Made by a program: the position numbers and the translations under genes | Notes under the pieces: generated by a model | The model's database searches: none | The model's input: only the letters and a program-made list of their open reading frames with translations | What the model was told of the DNA's origin: nothing | Shown here: piece after piece, positions 1 through 4,936 of the stretch | Numbering within the stretch: the stretch's first letter is position 1 | How the letters are laid out: every line of letters begins with the position of its first letter | Assembly (NCBI GenBank): GCA_020628635.1 | Contig: JAHDEU010000018.1 | Location: forward strand, 1-14,335 | Reading direction: 5' to 3' | From: Hellea sp. | GTDB lineage: Bacteria; Pseudomonadota; Alphaproteobacteria; Caulobacterales; Maricaulaceae | DNA: 14,335 nt

Positions 1-60
1 CGCATCGACGCCCGGCCATCGACGCACCGGCGCCAGCAACCGGACCGCGATGCGAGTGGG

Positions 61-79
61 CCCCGGGTCGAGCCCGGGG
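61..79. repeat. GC-rich palindromic element
   Basis: CCCCGGG (61-67) and CCCGGGG (73-79) form a perfect 7-bp stem around a 5-base spacer. No run of T follows on either strand, so it does not look like a standard intrinsic terminator. Palindromes of this composition are scattered between genes in many alphaproteobacterial genomes, so a dispersed element is the likeliest explanation (inference). No gene can be supported in 1-159. Two of the plus-strand frames stay open from the left edge, but neither has a recognisable protein. Confidence 0.55.
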
Positions 80-159
80 ACGATGTGCGGAGCAAGCGGA
101 GAGCTGCAGTTGCTGGGATGCGATGGGCGAGACTGACCGTGACCACCCCACCCAGCCCC

Positions 160-492
160 TCACCCCCGCGCCGCATAGATCCAAGCCGTCCGCCCACTCT
201 CCAACGTCACCGAGACCCGCTCGTAATCGTCCACCTCATACGCATCCGCGCGCGCGAGTTGTGCGTCGGTCAGCTCGAACACCAGTCCCTCGACGCGGTC
301 GCTATCCGCGCCCGGCACAGCGACGGGGTGGAAACGTTCGCAGCTCAGCGCGAGCACGTCGGGATCGGTGATTTCGACCTGTTCCAAACGGTGACCGGGC
401 AGTGCGTCGGGTTCGCCTTCAACCTCCTCGCCGAAAGTGTCGCGCTGCACGGCGGGGTCGCGAAGCGTTCCGTAGGAAAAGAGATAGGCCAT
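160..492 (-). CDS. gamma-glutamylcyclotransferase-like (AIG2 family) protein
   Basis: This is a 110-residue protein of the small, cytoplasmic gamma-glutamylcyclotransferase/AIG2 fold. The family signature YGTLR is at residues 7-11 near the N-terminus. A V-E-G-L-V-F-E-L strand (67-74) precedes the conserved D-A-Y-E...Y-E-R block, in which E86 is the probable catalytic acid and Y90/R92 match the usual Y-x-R. Members cleave gamma-glutamyl amide bonds to release 5-oxoproline, but many short bacterial ones have no proven substrate, so only the fold and active-site class are supported. The start at 492 places YGTLR where the family expects it; no Shine-Dalgarno sequence precedes it. The gene is divergent from the glutathione S-transferase gene with only 27 bases between the two start codons. 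The glutathione-related neighbour makes a role in gamma-glutamyl metabolism plausible but unproven. Confidence 0.85.
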   Translation of the reverse strand: MAYLFSYGTLRDPAVQRDTFGEEVEGEPDALPGHRLEQVEITDPDVLALSCERFHPVAVPGADSDRVEGLVFELTDAQLARADAYEVDDYERVSVTLESGRTAWIYAARG

Positions 493-519
493 GGTGGCGG
501 GCTAGCTTAAGGACGGGGC

Positions 520-1179
520 ATGGCAAAGATCGAACATCTGACGCTCTATCACTACCCGCTGTCGCGATCGGCGCGGGTGCGGTTTCTGCTGGAGGAGATC
601 GGCTGCGGCTACGGGCTGGTGACACTGGACATGATGCGCGGGGACGGGGCGTCGCCGGAGCATCTGGCGCGCAATCCCAATCACGCCGTGCCCGTGCTGG
701 ATGTGCGCTATGCCGACGGGTCGGAACAGACCGTGATCGAGAGCGGGGCAATGATCCTGTGGCTGGCGGACAGCTTTCCGCAGGCAGGGCTTGCACCGGC
801 TGTGACCGATCTGCGCGCACGCGCGGACTATGTCAGCCAGGTGCTGTTCCAGGCGTCGCATGTGGACATGTCGCTCTGGCAGATCCGGCTGAACGAGACG
901 CTATTTCCCAAAGCCGTGCGCAGTCCCGCCATCAGCGCGTTCAACCGCGACAAGATCGAGCGCGAGATGATCCCGCAGATGGAGGCGCGGCTGTCGGAGC
1001 ATGAATTCATCTGCGGCGATGCCTTCACCGCCGCCGACTGTATCACGGCGCAGAATGTGAACTGGATGCGCGCCTACGGCCTAAACGGCGGCAAGCCCAT
1101 GCGCGACTATGCGCGGCGGATGCGCCAACGTCCGGCCTTTCAGCGGGCCTATGCCGACGCGGCGGATTTCGAGAGATAA
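520..1179 (+). CDS. glutathione S-transferase family protein
   Basis: This 219-residue protein has the two-domain cytosolic GST layout. The N-terminal thioredoxin-like domain (about 6-86) carries Y-H-Y-P-L-S-R-S-A-R, with S15 as the likely glutathione-activating residue. It also has the cis-proline motif A-V-P-V-L (P58) and the gamma-glutamyl-binding E74-S75 in I-E-S-G-A-M. The all-helical C-terminal domain (about 95-205) has the capping-box region F-T-A-A-D. The family conjugates or reduces electrophiles with glutathione; the substrate cannot be predicted. An AAGGA-like ribosome site sits a few bases before the ATG at 520. The stop codon is followed after two bases by the aldo/keto reductase start, so the two are almost certainly co-transcribed and translationally coupled. 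The promoter must lie in the 27-base divergent gap or inside the AIG2-like gene. Confidence 0.92.
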   Translation: MAKIEHLTLYHYPLSRSARVRFLLEEIGCGYGLVTLDMMRGDGASPEHLARNPNHAVPVLDVRYADGSEQTVIESGAMILWLADSFPQAGLAPAVTDLRARADYVSQVLFQASHVDMSLWQIRLNETLFPKAVRSPAISAFNRDKIEREMIPQMEARLSEHEFICGDAFTAADCITAQNVNWMRAYGLNGGKPMRDYARRMRQRPAFQRAYADAADFER

Positions 1180-1181
1180 GC

Positions 1182-2021
1182 ATGGATTTCGGAACACTCG
1201 CCTATGGCTGCTGGCGCTTTGCCGGAAACAGCACGCCCGAGGCCGACCGGCTGATCCGCACCGCGCTGGATGCGGGCATCACGCTGATCGACACGGCGGA
1301 CATCTACGGCTTTGGCGAGGCGCGCGGCTTTGGCGGCGCGGAAGTCGTGCTGGGCGAGGTACTGGCCGCGGACCCGTCCTTGCGCGAGCGCATGGTGCTG
1401 ACGACAAAAGGCGGGATCATTCCTCCGCGTCCCTATGACAGCTCGCGCGACTATCTGATGGGTGCGCTGGAGGCGTCGCTCTCGCGGCTCGGTGTGGACC
1501 ATGTCGAGCTGTACCAGATCCACCGGCCGGACCTGACGACGCCGATGCGCGATCTGGCGCAAACGCTGGACGCCATGGTGAGCAGCGGACGTGTCGGCGC
1601 GGTCGGCGTGTCGAACTTCACACCTGCGCAAGTCAGCGCGCTGGCCGCCCACATGAGTGCGCCCATCACCACGCTGCAACCGGAGTTCTCCGTGCTGCAT
1701 CAGGACCCGATCACGGACGGCACGCTGGACCTGGCGCAGGAGATCGGCGCGACCGTGCTCGCGTGGAGCCCGCTGGGCGGCGGGCGGCTGTTCACGCAGG
1801 ATGGACCCGTGCAGCGCGCGGTTGCCAAGCTCGGCCGCGAGACCGGCTACTCCGCCACGCAGATCGCGCTGGCCTTCACGCGCGGCCACGGCGCGGACGT
1901 CGTGCCGATCATCGGCACGCAAACGCCGGAGCGGGTAGAAGAGGCAGCCGTGGAGATGGCGCTCACCGCGCGGCAGTTCTACGACATCGTCGAAGCCTAT
2001 CGCGGAGAGGCCATGCCCTAG
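1182..2021 (+). CDS. aldo/keto reductase
   Basis: A 279-residue cytoplasmic NADPH-dependent oxidoreductase of the AKR TIM-barrel superfamily, closest in pattern to the E. coli YdhF type. The full catalytic tetrad can be placed: D37 in I-D-T-A, Y42 in D-I-Y-G, K76 in T-T-K-G-G, and H114 in Y-Q-I-H-R-P-D. The G-V-S-N-F motif (142-146) and a late I-I-G-T-Q-T-P-E-R segment, matching the cofactor-phosphate region of the family, support the assignment. Members reduce aldehydes and ketones to alcohols; the natural substrate is unknown. The start is two bases after the GST stop, giving a GST-reductase pair suited to handling reactive carbonyls or their conjugates (inference). It ends only 9 bases from the stop of the convergent outer-membrane protein gene, with no visible terminator. 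Confidence 0.93.
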   Translation: MDFGTLAYGCWRFAGNSTPEADRLIRTALDAGITLIDTADIYGFGEARGFGGAEVVLGEVLAADPSLRERMVLTTKGGIIPPRPYDSSRDYLMGALEASLSRLGVDHVELYQIHRPDLTTPMRDLAQTLDAMVSSGRVGAVGVSNFTPAQVSALAAHMSAPITTLQPEFSVLHQDPITDGTLDLAQEIGATVLAWSPLGGGRLFTQDGPVQRAVAKLGRETGYSATQIALAFTRGHGADVVPIIGTQTPERVEEAAVEMALTARQFYDIVEAYRGEAMP

Positions 2022-2030
2022 ATGCGGCCC

Positions 2031-2711
2031 CTAGAAGCGTCGGGTCACGCCGACGGTCACGACGGGGAAGTATTTGAAGTCCTCGGCGTCGGATTCCAGC
2101 TCGCGGACTTCGTTCTCCAGCTCGGTGCGCAAAACGTCCCGGTCGCTGAGCAGCCCGTTGGCGGAGGTGAGCTCGACCTCGGGAGACCCCGTGAACATCA
2201 CGCCGGCGCGGGCATTGAACGACCACGGCGAGTCATGTCGCATGAAGCCATCATAGCCCAGTCCGAGATAGGGCGCGAAGTCATTGGCCGACACGTCGCC
2301 GAACAGCGATCCGACCTCTTCGGGCGTGAAGACCTGGCCGCCGATCTCGACGTTCTGCGACGGCGTGGCGACGAGATCGCCGCCCTTGTCGCCGAGATAG
2401 GCGCCGCCCGACAGGACGAAGCCGTTGGAGAATGGCGCGAGATCGACGAATCCCGCGACGGTCGTCATATCGAAGTCGCCGTCATAGATGACGCCGGCGC
2501 TTTCCAGCTCACCGCTGACGCTGATGTTGCTGACAGCGCCGCGCAGCATGATTGTCTCGGACGGCGCGTATTTGACCTCGCCGGACAGGCCGGTCGTGCC
2601 AAGGCTCGCGCCCGCGCCGATGCGGTTGCCGCTGGCGCAGGCACCGAGCAGAAGGGCGGCGGACAGGGCGGTGAGATTGCGCAGCGTTGCGCGGGGCGTG
2701 GTCGGTTGCAT
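2031..2711 (-). CDS. small outer-membrane beta-barrel protein with possible lipobox
   Basis: A 226-residue exported protein. The N-terminus has positive residues (R7, R11), a hydrophobic stretch (about 12-24) and L-L-G-A-C (21-25), which fits a lipobox with C25 as acylated cysteine, although cleavage by ordinary signal peptidase is also possible. The mature part alternates polar and hydrophobic residues, is rich in glycine and aromatics, and ends in R-R-F with a terminal phenylalanine, typical of outer-membrane barrels. The blocks D-F-A-P-Y-L-G-L-G-Y (144-153), G-V-M-F-T-G-S-P (170-177) and F-K-Y-F-P-V-V (212-218) resemble an uncharacterised proteobacterial outer-membrane family, recalled from memory. 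Function is unknown. The start has a strong GGAGG five bases upstream. It follows yghU on the same strand after 51 bases, so co-transcription is possible. Confidence 0.8.
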   Translation of the reverse strand: MQPTTPRATLRNLTALSAALLLGACASGNRIGAGASLGTTGLSGEVKYAPSETIMLRGAVSNISVSGELESAGVIYDGDFDMTTVAGFVDLAPFSNGFVLSGGAYLGDKGGDLVATPSQNVEIGGQVFTPEEVGSLFGDVSANDFAPYLGLGYDGFMRHDSPWSFNARAGVMFTGSPEVELTSANGLLSDRDVLRTELENEVRELESDAEDFKYFPVVTVGVTRRF

Positions 2712-2730
2712 GATATCCTCCAGACTGGAG
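2712..2730 (-). promoter_or_regulatory. ribosome-binding site overlapping a 13-bp palindrome
   Basis: The outer-membrane protein start is preceded on the minus strand by GGAGG (2721-2717) with a five-base spacer, the clearest Shine-Dalgarno sequence in this half of the window. It overlaps CTCCAG-A-CTGGAG (2718-2730), a perfect palindrome. In RNA a CUCC/GGAG stem with a five-base loop could cover the ribosome site, though four pairs is weak. The palindrome could instead be a protein operator. Confidence 0.5.
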
Positions 2731-2762
2731 ACATGCCCTTGCAGCCTAATATGAAACAGCCG

Positions 2763-3611
2763 TTAATCGCGCTCGAAGTCACTCGCGCTGTGCCGCTCCT
2801 TCAGGCCCTTTTCGTCCCAGGCGCGATTGACGAGCGTGCCGCGCCGCACCGCCTCGCGCGATGACAGCTGCTTGGCCCAGCGCAGGACGTGGCTGTACTC
2901 CTCGACCTGGAGGAACTCGGCCGCGTCATAGAGCAGGCCGCGCGCCATGGCGCCGTACCACGGATAGGTCGCGAAGTCGGCGATGGTGAGATCGGACCCG
3001 GCGAGGAACTCGGACTGCGCGAGCCGCTTGTCGAGCACGTCCATCTGCCGCTTCACCTCCATGGCGAAGCGGTTGATCGGGTACTCCATCTTGAAAGGCG
3101 CGTAGGCGTAGAAATGGCCGAAACCACCGCCAAGATAGGGCGCGCTGCCCATCTGCCAAATCAGCCAGGAGAAGCACTCGGTTCGGGTGGGCAGATCGGT
3201 GGGGAGAAACGCGCCGAACTTCTCGGCGAGGTAGATCAGAATGGACGCGCTTTCGAAGACGCGTTGGTGCGGCTCGACCGAGCGGTCCTGCAGGGCGGGA
3301 ATCTTGGAGTTCGGGTTGAGGCCGACAAATCCCGAGCCGAACTGGTCGCCTTCCTGGATGTTGATGAGCCAGGCGTCATACTCCGCATCTGAATGGCCAG
3401 CCGCCAGTAGCTCCTCGAGCATGATGGTGACCTTGACGCCGTTGGGCGTGCCAAGGCTGTAGAGCTGCAGCGGATGCTCGCCGACGGGGAGCTCCTTGTC
3501 GTGGGTCGGGCCGGAGATGGGTCGGTTGATATTGGCGAACTTGCCGCCGGAAGCCTTGTCCCACGTCCAGATCTTCGGCGGGGTCCATTCGGAGAGGGTC
3601 TGTTCTGTCAT
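2763..3611 (-). CDS. yghU: YghU-type glutathione-dependent disulfide-bond oxidoreductase
   Basis: A 282-residue protein matching E. coli YghU (288 residues) along nearly its whole length, as far as I can recall that sequence. Shared blocks include I-W-T-W-D-K (14-19), A-N-I-N-R-P (26-31), L-P-V-G (41-44), L-G-T-P-N-G (53-58), N-S-K-I-P-A-L (101-107), F-E-S-A-S-I-L (119-125) and the C-terminal E-R-H-x-A-S-D-F-E. YghU is a cytoplasmic GST-fold enzyme that reduces disulfides and organic hydroperoxides using two bound glutathione molecules; it lacks the usual catalytic Ser/Tyr and uses the T-P-N-G region. The ATG at 3611 is chosen because the family similarity begins just after it; an upstream in-frame ATG at 3740 adds 43 residues with no YghU likeness. 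No clear Shine-Dalgarno sequence is visible. The outer-membrane protein gene follows after 51 bases. Confidence 0.93.
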   Translation of the reverse strand: MTEQTLSEWTPPKIWTWDKASGGKFANINRPISGPTHDKELPVGEHPLQLYSLGTPNGVKVTIMLEELLAAGHSDAEYDAWLINIQEGDQFGSGFVGLNPNSKIPALQDRSVEPHQRVFESASILIYLAEKFGAFLPTDLPTRTECFSWLIWQMGSAPYLGGGFGHFYAYAPFKMEYPINRFAMEVKRQMDVLDKRLAQSEFLAGSDLTIADFATYPWYGAMARGLLYDAAEFLQVEEYSHVLRWAKQLSSREAVRRGTLVNRAWDEKGLKERHSASDFERD

Positions 3612-3783
3612 GGGGCGTCTGTAGGGGAAGAGCGGGCGCGCGTGAAGCGTATCGCGGGAATGTGAGAGCCGGTGGCAGATCTTGCTGGCCCGGGGAGCGT
3701 CGAGGAGGAGACGGTCGCAATATATCCACGGCGGTCGCATGACTGGCTAGGCTCTGCCTCATACTGGAGGGCAAACCATTCGT

Positions 3784-3850
3784 CCCTTCCCCGCGAAGCG
3801 GACCGACGGCGGAGGGGGACTGCCGCCGACAGGCGGCAAGCTCGGAAGGG
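3784..3850. repeat. long imperfect inverted repeat, possible dispersed element
   Basis: An outer pair CCCTTCC (3784-3790) / GGAAGGG (3844-3850) encloses an inner perfect hairpin TGCCGCC-GACA-GGCGGCA (3821-3838). The 67-base unit could fold into a nested structure. There is no adjacent T-run, so it is not an obvious terminator. It may be a copy of a dispersed intergenic element, which this single window cannot prove. Confidence 0.4.
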
Positions 3851-3933
3851 GGTGCGCGGACAGTGAGGCATGGGTCAAGACGAGGGATGAGAGCACCCCC
3901 ACCGACTTTGCGCGCTTTCGCTTCGCAAACCCA

Positions 3934-3954
3934 CCTCCCCCTGCTCGGGGGAGG
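3934..3954. repeat. GC-rich palindromic element
   Basis: CCTCCCCC (3934-3941) and GGGGGAGG (3947-3954) form a perfect 8-bp stem with a 5-base loop. Similar CCTCCCC...GGGGAGG palindromes are frequent between genes in alphaproteobacterial chromosomes (recollection, not checked). No T-run follows on the plus strand and only TTT nearby on the minus strand, so any terminator activity would be weak. Confidence 0.5.
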
Positions 3955-3977
3955 GACCATGTCGTCAAATGTCCGAC

Positions 3978-4010
3978 AAAAAAGCCGCCCCGACTCGCGT
4001 CGGTGGCGGC
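3978..4010 (-). terminator. intrinsic terminator of the DJ-1/PfpI gene
   Basis: Read on the minus strand, an 11-bp GC-rich stem is followed directly by six T residues (complement of A 3978-3983). The stem pairs GCCGCCCCGAC (3984-3994) with GTCGG and GGCGGC (3999-4010); T4004 is bulged and the loop is TCGC. It lies about 70 bases past the stop codon of the DJ-1/PfpI gene, in the right orientation. It would separate that transcript from yghU further on. Confidence 0.85.
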
Positions 4011-4081
4011 TTCCCCTCGAAAGGGGTGTGATGGTTTCCTGATGCTCCCCCGCAACGGACCTGTCACTTATCGTATTCGTC

Positions 4082-4657
4082 TTACGCGGCGAGCTTCAGG
4101 TCGCGCTTGAACGTCCGCTTGTGTTTGCCCTCGCGGATTTCCTCGACCAGTTTGCGGTTGAAGGCGGGGATGTCGGCGGGCTTGCGGCTCGTCACGATAC
4201 CTTGGTCGGCGACGACTTCGGCATCCGTCCAGCGTCCACCGGCATTCTTCATGTCGGTACGGATGCTCGGATAGCTGGTCAGTTCGCGGCCTTCGATGAT
4301 GTCAGCCTCGGACAGCAACCACGGTCCGTGGCAGATCGCGCCGATGGTCTTGCCGGCTTCGGCGAAGTCGCGGACGAGCTGCACGGCATGCTTGTCGCCA
4401 CGCAGCGTGTCCGGGTTCTTCAATCCGCCGGGAATGACGAGCGCGTCGTAGTCGCTCACGTCAACATCGGCGAATGTCAGCTCCGGCGTGTAGCTCTTGC
4501 TGCCACCCTCGCCCGCCGTGATCGGCTCACGCTTCATCGAGGCGACATGGACGTCCGCGCCCTGGTCGCGCAGATATTGCATCGGCTCGAAAAATTCTTC
4601 CTGCTGAAAGCCATCGGCGGCGATCATCAGAACTTTGGTGTTTGGCAGATTTGCCAT
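4082..4657 (-). CDS. DJ-1/PfpI family protein (PfpI/YhbO type)
   Basis: A 191-residue cytoplasmic protein of the DJ-1/PfpI class I glutamine-amidotransferase-like fold. The nucleophile elbow is A-I-C-H-G-P-W with C109 and H110. The conserved acidic residue is E20 or E21 in Q-Q-E-E-F-F-E-P, and V-I-P-G-G (74-78) is the usual loop before it. Full length matches the PfpI/YhbO/YraA branch, in which protease, glyoxalase and protein-deglycase activities have been reported and disputed; stress protection is the consistent theme. The ATG at 4657 has AAGGAG about nine bases upstream. An EcfG-type promoter lies about 120 bases upstream and an intrinsic terminator downstream, so it appears to be a single-gene general-stress transcript (inference from sites). 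Confidence 0.94.
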   Translation of the reverse strand: MANLPNTKVLMIAADGFQQEEFFEPMQYLRDQGADVHVASMKREPITAGEGGSKSYTPELTFADVDVSDYDALVIPGGLKNPDTLRGDKHAVQLVRDFAEAGKTIGAICHGPWLLSEADIIEGRELTSYPSIRTDMKNAGGRWTDAEVVADQGIVTSRKPADIPAFNRKLVEEIREGKHKRTFKRDLKLAA

Positions 4658-4777
4658 AGGGGTAGTCTCCTTCGTCGTGTGTATCCGCGGCGCTGCAACT
4701 CACGTCGTTTCAAGAACGGAAAAGCGTTGGCGCTATTGTCATCGCGAAGAGCGTCTTTGTGCTCGTCTTGCTATATC

Positions 4778-4803
4778 AACGGCCCACCATCGAAATTCGT
4801 TCC
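4778..4803 (-). promoter_or_regulatory. EcfG-type (general stress response) promoter
   Basis: On the minus strand GGAAC (4803-4799) is separated by exactly 17 bases from CGTT (4781-4778). This matches the published alphaproteobacterial EcfG/SigT consensus GGAAC-N16/17-CGTT without a mismatch. It points toward the DJ-1/PfpI gene, leaving an untranslated leader of roughly 110 bases. It lies in the non-coding divergent region (4658-4936), which is locally more AT-rich than the genes. No sequence test of transcription is possible here. Confidence 0.75.
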
Positions 4804-4936
4804 GAAAAACTGCACTTTTTCAATAGCTTGTATTTAGAACATCAATCAATCGTCGCTGGAGTCGCCGCGCTTGTCGAAAAGAAAACGCCTATCCGCCGCA
4901 GTTTACTAGGTCGCGCCGCTCCCCCATAGCGCGACC

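Larger units (their letters stand above)
3612..4081. other. 470-base gene-free stretch with palindromes
   Basis: No protein can be supported on either strand between the yghU start and the DJ-1/PfpI stop. The stretch holds the terminator at 3978-4010, two GC-rich palindromic structures (3784-3850, 3934-3954) and the upstream region of yghU (3612-3780). I see no EcfG-type site for yghU, and no strong -35/-10 pair. The many short open frames here have compositions dictated by the palindromes and no recognisable motifs. Confidence 0.6.

Noticed and set aside
61..79. Terminator for the AIG2-like gene
   Set aside because: The stem is strong but no T-run follows on the minus strand, and it is about 80 bases past the stop codon.
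85..510. Plus-strand open frame over the AIG2-like gene and its left flank
   Set aside because: It is the complement of a recognisable gamma-glutamylcyclotransferase-like gene and has no motif of its own.
3612..3740. 43-residue N-terminal extension of YghU from the ATG at 3740
   Set aside because: The extension has no likeness to YghU, whose similarity begins right after the ATG at 3611.
4865..4936. Sigma-70-type promoter for pepN around TTGTCG (4871)
   Set aside because: A matching -10 element at normal spacing could not be placed convincingly.
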